From contig JAYGXS010000002.1 of assembly GCA_036362985.1 (NCBI GenBank), positions 89,120,789-89,184,788 on the forward strand: a DNA stretch of 64,000 nucleotides, given 5' to 3'. The stretch comes from Ligula intestinalis. Lineage: Eukaryota > Platyhelminthes > Cestoda > Diphyllobothriidea > Diphyllobothriidae. Positions 1 through 10,745 of the stretch are shown piece by piece (the stretch's first letter is position 1; each line of letters begins with the position of its first letter). Below the pieces are notes generated by a model that made no database searches, was not told the origin of the DNA, and saw only the letters and a list, made by a program, of their open reading frames with translations. A program made the translations under genes and the position numbers.

Positions 1-318
1 CTCCTTTTCACCTTGTTACTACTGCATGGTTTGTTTAAAATAGTCTTGTACTCTACCCTCCCTCATATAACTGTATTGCCTGATGATGAATTAATCATAA
101 ACGTTCGTTCGCTTAACTTGACTTCCTTAATGCTTACTTGGGTATGATCACTGAATAGGGTATATGTTTGCTAATTTCCGGTCGCATATTATGTGGAGCT
201 CTCGGAGTACTTCTTTTGGTATTCAGTGGGGACCGTGAGACTTAGCTCCGTTAAGCGCAAGTATTTACTTTCTCAATTCTTCTTCTGTGAAATTGCGGTC
301 ATCCATGATTTTGTCTTT
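1..318. other. Unassigned flank, no gene seen
   Basis: I see no coding frame or recognisable family here. Positions 84-107 contain a CTGATGATG...AAACG stretch that loosely resembles a hammerhead ribozyme core, but the GAAA half is altered. The stretch adjoins the dispersed repeat at 319-545. Confidence 0.4.
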
Positions 319-545
319 TTTATGAACCGCTTCTGGTATTTCTACTTAACGCGAACGCCGAACTAAAGAGCCTGTAAGCGAGAGACATAGAAGACCAGTT
401 GGCCAGAGAGTGTTTATGTGTTTCCTAAGGCAAGCACGTTACAATAAGTCAGCGCAAGTCTTTGAGTCTAAAAGCTGCAACAAATTTAGTGCAATGAACG
501 GGTGTAAACGAGGTCCTTTAAGCTAATCAGCCTTTGGCTTCCGAC
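319..545. repeat. Dispersed repeat R1, copy 1
   Basis: This stretch of about 225 bp aligns by eye, with scattered differences, to 40711-40925. Shared landmarks are 'ctggtattt.tacttaac', 'gtcagcgcaagtcttt' and 'aatcagc.tttggct'. It lies directly downstream, in the minus-strand sense, of the Gypsy integrase fragment. That is where a 3' LTR or 3' untranslated part of that element would be, so R1 may be LTR-derived. The LTR identity is inference; the repetition is seen directly. Confidence 0.65.
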
Positions 546-838
546 AACAAAATGTTAGGGTGGGGAGCACAGATGCTAGATGTGGTGTTGGCGGCAGAAA
601 TCATCAAGTGTTAATGAGGTAAATTGCGAGCCGTTACCCGACACTAAGATATCCGATATGCCATGCTGACTGAAGAGGTACCGTAGGAAAGCGATAGTAG
701 CAGAGGTAGTTGCCGGATGCAGTGGTGCAATTTCGGGCCACTTTGAATAGGCGTCAACCATGAATAGGTAATTGATACCGTTGTTTGGACCAGGGAAACC
801 GAGGTGCACACGAGACTTAGGCTTATCTGGACTTTGCC
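546..838 (-). pseudogene. Gypsy/Ty3 integrase core fragment, broken
   Basis: Reading the minus strand gives a retroviral-type integrase core. W..P.KP..RVHL.F.GP leads into YLFMVDAYSKWPEI, then a helix-rich stretch, then ILVSGNGSQFTS and DFCRQHHI. Known integrases have Asp in the H-x-D-F and S-D-N-G positions. Here both read Gly, so two of the three catalytic acids are lost. An in-frame TAG follows HHI at about 576, and the similarity runs on for a few codons to about 550. The upstream end is cut at about 838, where family D sequence starts. It is probably the same element as the protease at 9057-9333 and the gag at 24826-25842, given the shared strand and order. Confidence 0.8.
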
Positions 839-910
839 ATGCGAGACGTCTCACTTAGCTTTTCTTAACCACATCTCTTCCCTCCATAACGAACGGAAAT
901 CCGCGGTTGT

Positions 911-3843
911 CTCGGCCTTGACCTCTAAAAGTTATTTTAGAAACTGAAGCATGGGCGAAATTCTTGCTAGAGCGCAAACCATCCTTACGGAGTCTGCATT
1001 TGCAAGTTTTTTTTGCAGCCGGATTCCGAGTTGAAAGAGCGGAGAAAGATGAGACAGCTAATAAGAGAGCTGGAGAAACGGAGAACTAATGGCGAGACAA
1101 ATCTCTCGTTGGACAATCCACAATTCACAGCAGTGGAGGAGAGCTGCTGGCTACGAGTTGTTCTGAAAAACAAATACTCCTTACTTGTTGGCTGTGTTTA
1201 TCGCCCACTTAATGCCAATGCGGACTACGATCTTTGTCTCTCGCAGGCATTTCATGCCGCAGCTGACTTGAGTCTTAAGTATTGCTTGATTGCAGGCGAT
1301 TTTAACCTTCCTGACGTTCAATGGTTTCCACCATCCGGTCCTTCAAAGTTCGCGAACTTACTTGAGGCGGTAGATATCGGCATGTAGGATCAGGATGTCA
1401 ATTTTCCCACTCGAGGAGCAAACATACGCGACCTATTTTTTTGTGGGGGATGTGAACCACTTTAAGTATCATCCTAAGACGCACTTGGGAGTTCAGACCA
1501 TCTTACAGTTGTTAGTGAACTAGAACTGGAGGCGGATGATACATTTTCCCAAAATTATAGTTTTTATAATGACTTCCGATCAGCATACACGGTGGACCCA
1601 CTGGCACATCTAAACGCTCTCGACTGGTCTGAATTTTTCCAATGATTGGATGTAAATGTTTGTACCGATGCACTGTACAAAATGCTGGATCCACTCATCC
1701 TCCACTTTGTCCCCCGTAAGAAAGTAATGTATGTCAAGGATGAAGTGTACCTTCCTCTGTCTTTCCGTCGTAGGCTGCGTAAACTCTCTCGTCGTTTGCA
1801 TCGACAGAACGACACTTCCATTCTGCCCTTGATCACACTGATCTTTGAGCAGGCTAAGAAGCTCTCCGAAGAAAATCAGATAGCCGATGAGGCCCACTTC
1901 ACTGAAAATCCGTCCCTAAATGTTGCGAAACTCTTTTTAAGTACAGTAAAAGCGCAGAAGAAAACGCAACACCCCATACTTCAAGACGCCTTAGGAAACC
2001 CCATAGCTGACGCTTAGTTGACCGCCGATAGCATTAATGCGTTCCTATCCAAAACGTTTAGTAAAAGCTCCTTCTCTGTACCTTCGGCTATCCGGGCTTG
2101 GATGGTTGCCGTTCTCAAAACCATAAGTTTTACCCTCTGGGAAGTGACTGTAGCCATTCTTCGTCATCGTAAATCCTATAGTCCAGGACGAGATGGCGCC
2201 CCAGTTAGCCTTCTAAGAGCTGAAGCGAATGATATCTTTCCGTCTTTCCTTTGTTAGGTATTTAATCTTGCTCTTGAGAGCGAAACATTTCCTTCGTTGT
2301 GGAAGGAATCGCACATAATGCCTATTCGCAAGCATGGCCGATCGACCTCATTCGACAACTTTATGCCAATCAATACACTTCCCGCAGCCTCGATGATCTT
2401 GGAGACCTTGATCAAAGAAAAGATGATGTGTCACTTGACAGAGAACAACCTGCTCAATACAGCTCAACATGGCTTTCTCGAGGAACGATCTTGTGACACC
2501 TGCCAGCTCTCTTTCTTTGCTTATGTGCTGCAATCTAGAGACAGCACTTTTGCCCTTTATAGCGTCTATTTTGATTTTACTCAGGCCTTTGATCGGGTCA
2601 ATCATTACCTCCTCTTTCTGAAACCAGCCTCCTTCAGCATAGGCAGCAAGCCGCTGAACCTCATATCTTCCTATTTGGATGTCCGCCCCAAACGAGCGAT
2701 GATCATCAAGCGGAATTAAGCATTGACGGCCACGAACTAAATGACCCAGATGTTATCAAGGATTTGGGCATAGCCTACTCTAATAGTCTCAAGTTGTCAG
2801 AGCACTGTGCCCTGATAGTCTCAAAAGCACGCTAAACCACCGGATTTATCCTTAGAAATAGCCTTTATAATATGTACGTGAGACCTAGTCTTGAATACTG
2901 CTCACCCCTATTCAGTCTTCTGCGCACTAGTGAACGGACGAAAATAGAATCGGTGCAGCACTTCTTCACTAGAAGAGTTTTCACTCCAGAACACCGTAAC
3001 TTAGCCTACCAACAAATGTGCGAACTTCTAAGCTGGATCCCCTGTGGCTTCGTAGATTGCAGAAGGGTCTATTTTTACTGTTTAAACTTTTGAATGGTCA
3101 AACCTTTGATCCTCTCAGTACAATAAGGCAGCTTGAGCACTCTCGACGCGCCAGTCATCGAGACGTATTTTCATTTCTTCCTATGGCACGTACAGTTAAG
3201 TACCGGCAGTTCTTTTCAGTAAATGCCATATCAATCTGGAATAAGCTGCCCAAAAGTATTAAAACCCAGCAAAGCTACCCTATCTTTAAGAGAAATATAA
3301 CTAGTTTTCTCCATTCAGGACAACTTTAACGAATTTCGGGTGCTGACTCGGTGGAATCTCTCTTTCACTCTGATGGCATTCGTGGACTTTGAATCCCGCC
3401 AGGCTTCATGATGAAGATAATGCTGCTGAAGCAGCAGCCCGCAGTCTACTAACCCTTCAGCCGATAGCGCGCAACTTTTGTCGATAACCATTGAAGGACG
3501 ACTGAGAACACTGTGTTCTTGTGCCAACCCTCTCGGTCTTGAACTAATGTCCTCAAACGATATGCAACATTTCTCCTGCTGATGTGTCAACTCAGCTTAC
3601 AACTGTACATTTATTGCGTTTGTATCATACCTTTGAAGGCAGGTTTTTTCACTTGAAACAAACTCCCTATCTCGCCCACTATTGACAAAACACAAAATCT
3701 GAAACAAAACCAATACTGGCTGCAGCATAGGTAGTTTGTTTTCAGGTTTTTTTCGGTCTTCGAGGTTTTGGAAGGCGCCCAAGAAGTGCATTACCAACTC
3801 TTTGCAATTGCTTGTAAACTGGCATAATAAACATATTATTATA
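911..3843 (+). mobile_element. Family A LINE, truncated copy (A1)
   Basis: This copy is closely similar to the full-length copy at 10148-15755, starting at the equivalent of about 12165 in late ORF1. About 345 bp, covering the ORF1 end and ORF2 start, is missing at about position 1109. About 300 bp is missing at about 2700, which removes the RT YADD motif. Stops are scattered; for example the Trp codon after GM is TAG at 1384-1387. The 3' untranslated region and ATT-rich tail are present (3331-3843). It cannot encode an active protein. It is inserted in family D copy 1, whose sequence continues on both sides. Confidence 0.85.
1013..3329 (+). pseudogene. Family A ORF1 end plus ORF2 (EN-RT) remnant
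   Basis: The recognisable order is: the end of ORF1 (PDSELKERRKMRQLIRELEK) in 1013-1106, the endonuclease middle with AGDFNLPDVQW at about 1290-1320, the linker, RT motifs PINTLPAAS and QHGFLEERSCDTC, motif A (VYFDFTQAFDRV) near 2566-2600, and a C-terminal end FSVNAISIWNKLPKSIKTQ near 3200-3260. Stops and frameshifts separate these pieces, and the catalytic YADD block is deleted. The same protein is intact at 12473-15301, which makes each lesion easy to see. Confidence 0.85.
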
Positions 3844-3848
3844 TTATC

Positions 3849-4954
3849 TACTTTAACCTGAGCAAATCCTTTGACAAGGTACCGCACAGATGGTTTCTGC
3901 TAAAACTGGAAGCCATTGGCATCCGTTCCCCTCTCCTCGACTTCATTGTATCAGTATCAGTTCCTCTTGGTTCCTCTTTGTCTTACCGTAGCCAAAAGGT
4001 CTTAGTAGGTAACTGTTACTCCACTGCTAAGCTGATGGCACGGCCTTGGGTCCTTTACTCTTCATTCTATCCATAAATGAAGTTTCGACTGTTCTGAAAA
4101 TTTCACACAACCTCATTTATGCAGACGACCTAAAATGCATATACCCATTTTCTAAGGATACGGCCAATATGTCCGTTGATCAAATAAACGCAGACCTGCT
4201 AACACGCTCACGTTGGAGTACTACCTGGTAGATGAAATTCGATCCATCAAAGTGTAGTTTCATTTGTTTCGGTCCCGCCAAGCTTCTCCGTTCCCGTAGT
4301 CTTTCACAATACTTTCCTTTTAGAACAATCCACCATAAAAGACTAAGGTCTAAGCTATACAAATAAACTTGCATTCTCACCTCATGTGGATCGAATATCT
4401 GCGAAGGCTGCACATATATGCAAAGTTTTATATCACAAAATTTCTCCCTGCTGGAAATAAAGTTAAAACTTTATCACATGTATGTTCTACCCATCCTAGA
4501 ATACTGTTGTCCCCCCTTGGGTCTAATGAATTCTTCTGACCGCAGTATGGTAGAAAATGTACACAGGGTGTTTACTCGAAAAATATTCGCTCTTCCCCGA
4601 TCCAATATTTCTTAAAATAAACATATGTCAGTTAACGAACACGACATTTCTTTGGGTTAGAAGACTCGAAAGATGTCTTTGCTTCCTTTTTCGCGTTAAC
4701 TGTAGCCCTAACCTCCCATGGATAAGTCACTTCAAGTCCCTTTATTGAGGGAAGAAGGCTTTCGCCCTTGAGCTCTTATTCCTGTAGATAGACCTAACGA
4801 AACTCGTAATTCCTCCAGGATAATTGCACCCCCTTTAGCTCCACATCGAACCATTCTCGATTTTTGCCTCCAAATATGCCTTCCTCTGGAATAATATTCC
4901 CCTAGAAATTAGGCTGTCGTCTAGCTTAGCAGCTTTTAAAGCCAAATTACGAAA
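3849..4954 (+). pseudogene. Family D reverse transcriptase remnant
   Basis: This decayed coding stretch reads FNLSKSFDKVPHR, LLKLEAIGIRSPLLDFI, GPLLFILSINEVSTVL, LIYADDLKCIYPFSKD, and the C-terminal YVLPILEYCC..LGLMN and NVHRVFTRKIFALPRS. These match the better preserved family D protein on the minus strand at 21989-20826. Frame breaks occur roughly every 100-200 bp. The frame stops at the family C insertion (about 4955), and the untranslated part of this copy resumes near 8205. Confidence 0.8.
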
Positions 4955-4999
4955 CAGGAGCACTGAACCTCGAAGCGAATCTGCCCTAAAAACTCTAGA

Positions 5000-6748
5000 G
5001 AAGCAGAAGGGGACGACAGTCGGGAGGTGACTACCACTCTTATAAACTGCATAGTCATAAAAGGCATGACAGAAGGTACTTCCGATACCCCGAAATCAAG
5101 ATTATAAGAGGACAGGAAGTTATTTAAAGAATATCTGAAATTCCTTCTAAAAGGTGAGGAGAAATTCGAAGTTCTAAAGGCATTTCGAATGGGCCGTGTA
5201 ACAGAATCAAAAGATGAACAACGCCAACCAAGACCGTTGAAGGTTGTTTTGAAGAGTGAGGCTGAGGTCCAGCTATTGTTAAGCAGGAAACCAATACTTA
5301 GATACTCACACCCGACCGTTTTTTTTCAGCGGGATTTTTCCCCCGTGGAGCGGGAGAAATGGAGATTGCTAAAAGTAGAACTCCACAGGCATGCACACTC
5401 GGCGAGAGCAATCTTCGAATTCTGAACGGGGAGATCGTCCATATCCCGAGGTCACTCCTCTGGAGAAAGCCAATAACACTAACAGCCTAGTCGGGATGGA
5501 CAACAGTCCGTCTCCATCAGCACCGACAGCTCCCTGCATGCAATCTCACACAAGAGGCAACCACCTGCATAAAGTGGTGACTAAATCTAAATTGAGCTTC
5601 CTTTACACTACTGCCTTGAGGCAGTACTTTCGGAGCGGAAACCTGATGTAGTTGCCATAACGGAAACATGGTTAAAAACAGAAATTGCAGATTCGGAGCT
5701 TTCAATTCCAGCATACCAGTTTTTCCGCAAAGACCGCCAAAACCGATACATAGATGGGGTTGCTGTGTATGTCAGAACTGAAATCTCTTTTGTAGAAAGA
5801 GAACACACTGTAGCCCTAGAGTATGAGTCCGTCTGGTTAAAGATCAAGAAGGCGAATTCACAGAACCTTGAATTCCTGGCCGTTTACCGGCCACCAAACT
5901 TTTTGAGTGGAGCCGATGACTTGCTCCTTGGTCTGGTGAAAGAAGCTGCTAGCCACCAGGAGGTTCTCATCGTTGGTAACTTCAACGCCCCTGCAATTGA
6001 ATGGAACAACCTGACAGTGGAGGCAGCGTCAACTTCCTTTAGTTCCAAATTAATTAATCTTATGCTTGACCTATCTCTAGTTCAGAACGTTAAGGGCATA
6101 ACCAGATTGCGAGAAAACCAGCGGGCTACTTGTGTGGATCTCATTTACACGAAAGATTCATCCTACATAGATGAAGTGCATTCAAGTGCTCCGCTCGGTA
6201 AGAGTGACCATACGACGCTAATGTGGAATAACTCACTCCATACTCAATGGCTGAGGAAAACGGAGGACCAGCCAAACATATGGAAGGCAGATCTCAATTC
6301 AATGAAGAATGCACTATCGTCCGTGAATTGGGACTGCCTGCTCAAGGGGGATCCATAGGAGGATTGGAGATCACTCAAGAGGGTTGCATTAGATCTGATT
6401 AAGCGCTTTTGTCTGGCGAAGGTACACAAGACGACTAGTCGTCCTGCCTGGTTGACGAGAGACCTCAACAGGCAACCAAAGAAGAAGCATAGGAAATGGA
6501 AGTTATTCAGGAAAACTGGGTCGCCAGTACACCTCGAGGAATTCCAATGCCAAAGAAATGCATTAAAAAAATCAATTCGCCTTGCCAAGAAAAGCTATGA
6601 ATCAAGAATCCTCCAACAGGCCGAAGAAAAGCCCAAAATTCTATTCCGCTATGTTAACCGTAGATTAAAAAACAAGGATCCTGTCGCAGTACTTAAAAAT
6701 GATGATGGCGTAGCAATCGTTGAGAATGAAGAGAAAGCCGAATACTGA
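5000..6748 (+). pseudogene. Family C ORF1 C-terminus and ORF2 endonuclease, broken
   Basis: At 5189-5425 there is an RRM-like ORF1 tail (RPLKVVLKSEAEVQLLLSRK, then PTVFFQRDFSP) with the T8 run at 5319-5326. A 1-nt deletion near 5388, relative to 34860, merges the ORF1 tail with another frame. The ORF2 endonuclease follows: KLSFLYT near 5590, then DRNRYIDG at about 5740 where the longer copy has QGGG. YRPPNFLSGA, GNFNAPAIEW (GDFN has become GNFN) and APLGKSDHTTLMW lie at 5765-6240. A linker follows to 6748. The family C sequence ends at 6802 against the minus-strand copy. Confidence 0.8.
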
Positions 6749-6802
6749 AGCCGGTTCTTTGCCTCAGTATTCACTAGGGAAACCGAGTCTCATGTTGATA
6801 AT

Positions 6803-7790
6803 AGTCACTTAAAGTCACTTTATTAAAGGAAGAAGGCTTTCGCCCTTGAGCTCCCTATTCATAACCAAAATCGCATAATAGGTCCACCGTAACAATAGAA
6901 TTTAAAACAAATGTACAAATGTAGGCTTAACATCAACGACAAGTGTGAGCCAGTTGCAAGCTGCTGCTACTGACACTTTGTTCATTATATCTGCCACAGT
7001 TTCTCAGCAAATGAGAATCCAGTTTGTGTTTAAAGATGTCAACAGTATCTGAGAGGACCACATCTTCCGGGAGTCCGTTCCACGCTCCAATGACCCTCTG
7101 AGAGAAGGCGTTTCGTCGAACGTCGATACGGGCCGGTTTCCTCTGTAGTTTAAAAGGATGACCTCGCAGATGGTCAGTCCGAGCCAATTCGAAGAAATCA
7201 TCAAATTCTAGGGCACAGTCTTGGCCACTAACAATACGGTAGGTTTTTATGAGGTCCCCGCGGGGTTGACTATAATTGAGAGGGAAAAGATGAAGTTCGG
7301 TCAGTCTGTCTTCATAAGGCAGATGACCAAGATTCTTGACCATCTTCGTAGCCCTCGCCTGCACTCGTTCCAGGTGCAGGTAATCCTTCTTGAACCACGG
7401 ACGCCAGGCCTGGACAGCATACTCCAAGTGGGACCGAACAAACGCTCCGTAGGTTTTCCTGAAGAGCTCCTTGTCAATGTTGACGAATCCTCGCCTCTCC
7501 TACAAACCTCGCCTAATCGCAAAAAGCACCTGTGTCGCGCGTTAAGCTGCCTTTACACACTGAGTAGATGGTTTAAGTGAGGAATTTATTCGAACACCGA
7601 GATCCTTTTGTTCGTTCACATTTGAAAGCGGGTGCCCATCGAGGAGGTATTGGAAGGAATCGTTCTCCTCATCAGTCCTTCTAGTACGGAGTCTTAAAAC
7701 CACACACTTACTAATGTTGAAGTTTAAAAGCCAACGAGCAGACCAGCAGCTAAGTCGATTGAGGCTCTCTTGAAGCGCTTTCCTATCGGC
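6803..7790 (-). mobile_element. Family C LINE 3' half, minus strand
   Basis: Read on the minus strand, this gives the RT thumb and C-terminal region of family C (NRLSCWSARWLLNFNISK, then QKDLGV, LEYAVQAWRPWFKKDYLHLE and RVQARATKMVKNL), ending in RVIGAWNGLPEDVV. Its 3' untranslated region and tail reach 6803. It corresponds to about 37090-38045 of the plus-strand copy. It has frame breaks at about 7430-7540, where a short duplicated stretch interrupts the coding. It is 5' truncated at about 7790 and faces the plus-strand family C piece head-on. Confidence 0.8.
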
Positions 7791-8080
7791 CTCGGAAACG
7801 GGCCCCCGCAGAGAAGACCAAGTCCCAAGTCCAGCCACGCACACCTTATCGGTGGTCCTGGACGCCGGGCCGTCTAGACATTGACACTTTGAGCTCAACT
7901 GCCCCAACCTACCCCCACCCCCTTCCTCCCCACAGTGACAACGAGAACACTTCATCTGTCCACCAACCACCATACTTTATTCATACCATATAAATGTAAA
8001 GGCCTGACGAGAATTTATCGAAAACAAACGGATGTTCGCCAATTTATCTTCTGAAATTTTCAATGGGAATTTTCGCAAAG
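7791..8080. other. Unassigned 290 bp within the family C block
   Basis: This sequence matches none of the families I could compare. It is C-rich at 7900-7930 and AT-rich after 7975. It replaces the middle of family C, equivalent to about 36302-37930, between the plus-strand pieces. It may be the remnant of a rearrangement. Confidence 0.4.
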
Positions 8081-8204
8081 CCTACATTTGTACATTTGTA
8101 TTATGTACTATTGTTACGGTGAACCTATTATGCGATTTTGGTTATGAATAGTGAGCTCAAGAGCGAAAACCTTCTTCCATTAATACAGTGACTGAAAGTG
8201 ACTT

Positions 8205-9056
8205 AACTTCGGAAGGTATAAAGTCCTTGTTATCCATCTCCTTCCCAAACACACGTCTGTTGGACTTTGAAAAAGGTCCCCCTGGTATATGAGGTGGTTA
8301 TATTTATGTTAAATGGTTTTCCATATATGTCTATTTCTTCCTCTATAGAGTGATATTTGCAACAGCGTTTCCTCACCTTCTCTAACCAATCAATATTGCC
8401 ATTCTCTGTTTTCCGTTTAACCACACTTCGTGGTCTCTATTAACACTCATGGCGGTTCTGCCTTTCTCGGCAGCTCGTCGCTGAACTCCGCTGTCCACAA
8501 GGTCACATCTTCGGCGTTTCGGTGATGATTACGTGACCTCTAACGCTCCCTCATCTTTTCGACCCTGTTGTTCGCGATGGCCTCATCCAGTCTCACCTCT
8601 CTGATAGTTGATCATGAGGCCAGTCGGACGGTGTTACAGTGATGAACGGCAGCCTCTACTGCTATATGATTTCTCCAACGAGAAGAAGCGTTCCCAACCC
8701 TCATACGTTCTCATCAACAGTCCTGTCTCATTGCACTACAATTAATCCTATTAACTTACCTCCTTAATTCTGTGAAAGCAGTTTTTTTCTCCTACGTTTT
8801 GTCCTACTAATGGTAGGATTTTTTTCACTGCTTACTCCTCAGTTGACCATGCGTTTCAGAGAGTGTTGACTATTACCTTAAAATGACGCTAGGTTAGTGA
8901 ATATGAATTCATCTGCCTACATTATTTAACACTCCCGCTGCCTACGTGGGTGCGCACGGACAGCAGAATTTATCAACTTGTTATTTATTTTTCCACAGTA
9001 CTAAGTTTGGAATGATGATGCCCTCCAGGCCTAAAATATAAAATATATATTTACTA
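8205..9056 (+). other. Family D 3' untranslated region and 3' terminus
   Basis: This is noncoding sequence that matches, in opposite orientation, 20030-20900 downstream of the family D stop codon. Shared landmarks are 'aaggtccccctggtat', 'tgaggtggttat' and 'tcctacgttttgt'. It ends 'ccctccaggcctaaaatata' with an AT-rich tail. The GC block before the tail can form a short hairpin, which recurs in the other D and B termini. Confidence 0.8.
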
Positions 9057-9333
9057 TTTATTTATATCCGGAATCTTTACTTGATTAAAAACAAGGCAGA
9101 GCAGCAAATATACCAAGCCAAGTTGTTCAGTCCAATCGAGACCAAGGATATTGAGGTTCAACTTGGTAATGTAGCAAGGAGCAGTGCTGATAATTCCGCG
9201 GAAGGAAACACCGCACTGCAGTTGCCCCATTAACAAGACAACGCGACCGCATGCACTTGTGGCAGACTGAGAAGTCGGCTGCATTGTGGGGGTGCCAAGT
9301 GACTGCCAGAATTTCATAGAGACGATTGTGATA
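9057..9333 (-). pseudogene. Gypsy/Ty3 protease, C-terminal part
   Basis: The minus strand encodes ITIVSMKFWQSLGTPTMQPT, then SACGRVVLLMGQLQCGVSFRG, then CYITKLNLNILGLDWTEQLG. This is the second half of a retropepsin, including the ILGLDW strand near the C-terminus. The catalytic D-T-A-S half is absent here and is found at about 24826-24910. The two halves join without a gap across the family B insertion. Family D copy 1 abuts the downstream side, and no RT or RNase H follows. Confidence 0.85.
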
Positions 9334-9344
9334 TAATAATAATA

Positions 9345-9895
9345 AGTTGTATATTTCACGCCTAATGGGCCTCATCAATAAACCAAAAATTCCACAAGAC
9401 GAAGTGCTAGAAATATTTGGTTTAACAAACACTATCCGTAGTCTTTAGCTATAAGACGAGTTTCACTGTTTAGAAGCGAATTTGTTAGATTAGAAAAAAA
9501 TGAATATAGCAGTGTCATGTGGAAGGTGAAATTCAAGGGCACACACAGATGAGCCACATAGTTATCTAGATTCTGACTATGTACTCTGGTACCCACTGCC
9601 TCTGTTAGTAAGGGGGGGCTTGGAATCAAACTCAGTCGAAGCTGAGCGTGGGGCAGAACAATAGGTATTAACGAAATATTACTGGTATAGGCGGGTTCCC
9701 GGCACTACACTCGGGTTCCCAAACCGGTGCGGCATAATGGAACATTGGGAACCCACAAGTTTATGATCGTATGAGATCCAAAAGTCCGTCAAATCTACAA
9801 GACCATCGTTGGGGATGTCTGCGATGTTACCAAATATAAGGCCCTGATGATGGTTGATGAACAGCGAAACGAGAGCTGTCAAGACTGCTTCCTGA
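9345..9895 (-). other. Family B1 3' untranslated region
   Basis: Only the first 20-40 bp after the stop resemble the 3' untranslated region of the B copy at 30290-30820. The rest differs, so this is another subfamily or a recombined end. It contains 'gggttccc' twice (9690-9720) and the inverse 'gggaaccc' (9746-9753). At 9847-9876 there is CTGATGATGG...CAGCGAAACG, a hammerhead-like core. Confidence 0.45.
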
Positions 9896-10147
9896 TTCCG
9901 GGGGACACGAGTCAGAGGAAGGTAGTTTCAAGAAGGGATCCTAAATTCCAGATGGTCCTTTCTCGGGATCATGGAGAAAGCTGCCCGGAAAAGATGAGGA
10001 AAACAAAAGGTTAATAGATTCAGTGTTAAGATAAATTTGCAGTCTTCGCTTGAATGCACAAAGACTAGTCGACGCCCGAACATCAATCGGCATATTATTC
10101 CAAAGATAGCTATACCTAGAAGCAAAAAATAGAGATCGCTTAGAAGT
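9896..10147 (-). pseudogene. Family B ORF2 C-terminal end, displaced
   Basis: Read on the minus strand this gives KRSLFFASRYSYLWNNMP, AFKRRLQIYLNTESINLL and a final DPEKGPSGI before the stop. It matches the end of the plus-strand copy at 30110-30290. It continues the family B ORF2 that breaks off at 15756. The family A insertion separates them by 5.6 kb. Confidence 0.85.
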
Positions 10148-10745
10148 TTGAAATTGTTTGCGAATTTCAAGTCTCCCGAGCTTACGTGTTTTTAGTCTCT
10201 ATCTCAGTATAGAAGACACGCTTCTTGGAAATTATTCAAGAATTGACTATATATTTCCAAAGTTTGGAATATTCTACGTGGAAATCTGAATCCGGTCGCT
10301 CTGGAAAATTCCTCCGCTGTGAATTATTTCCAAAGTTTGGAAATTGCTTATTGGACGTGTCGATTTTGTGAAAAACTCCTCTGTGCCACAAAAATCTGCA
10401 CATCTCCGAATTTCACGCCGAGGCTGAGTCCTTATATAATTGTGTTGTTATATACCCTTATCCTAATATTTTCATAATAATTAGGATAAAAGTGACTCTC
10501 ACGTTAGGATAAAAGTGACTCTCACGTTATTCCTAAGGAAATTTTTTTAACCAAACACACTTCATTGTATCTGTCAGGAACTCAATATTTTACTCTGACT
10601 TGCTGTAACCTGCTTGTCTCAGTAAACTTGCACTATCTGGCCAATCCATCTTCTCTCCACCTCACTCCTACAGGCTCTTGGGTTTGGCCTCCGACTTACT
10701 TGGCAATATCAGACGCAGGTCGTAACACAAAATATCTTACATAGT
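10148..10745 (+). promoter_or_regulatory. Family A 5' untranslated region with hairpin and repeats
   Basis: Non-LTR elements usually carry an internal promoter in this region. The sequence shows two copies of the near-palindrome TTTCCAAAGTTTGGAA (about 10252-10267 and 10327-10342). It also has an AT-rich inverted repeat at 10457-10489 built on TTATCCTAAT and ATTAGGATAA, and an exact tandem duplication of 23 bp (10481-10503 and 10504-10526). I cannot assign a promoter motif with confidence. Confidence 0.5.

Larger units (their letters stand above)
4955..8204 (+). mobile_element. Family C LINE composite (C1) inserted in family D
   Basis: Family C sequence starts at about 4955, equivalent to about 34430 in the longer copy, so it is 5' truncated in ORF1. 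It runs to 6802. A minus-strand family C piece follows at 6803-7790. Then come 290 bp I cannot place, then a plus-strand family C 3' end at 8081-8204 with its AGTGACT-type tail. Family D sequence abuts both outer ends, so the whole block sits inside D copy 1. Confidence 0.75.
839..9056 (+). mobile_element. Family D LINE copy 1, split by two insertions
   Basis: This is a CR1/jockey-like non-LTR element in three pieces: 839-910, 3844-4954 and about 8205-9056. The pieces join in order when compared with the family D copy at 20015-24612 (opposite strand). The first piece encodes the region just before RT motif A. The second carries motif A (FNLSKSFDKV), YADD and the C-terminal part of the RT, with many stops and small deletions. 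The third is the 3' untranslated region, ending in a GC hairpin and an AAAATATAAA-type tail. Family A interrupts it at 911-3843 and family C at 4955-8204. It starts abruptly next to the integrase fragment, so it is 5' truncated. Confidence 0.8.

Noticed and set aside
84..107. Hammerhead ribozyme at the window start
   Set aside because: The second half reads TAAACG instead of GAAACG and the stem is only 3 bp; kept only as a weak note.
6803..7790. Twin-primed inversion of a single family C insertion
   Set aside because: In twin priming the inverted segment lies upstream of the sense 3' segment; here it lies beyond the tail.
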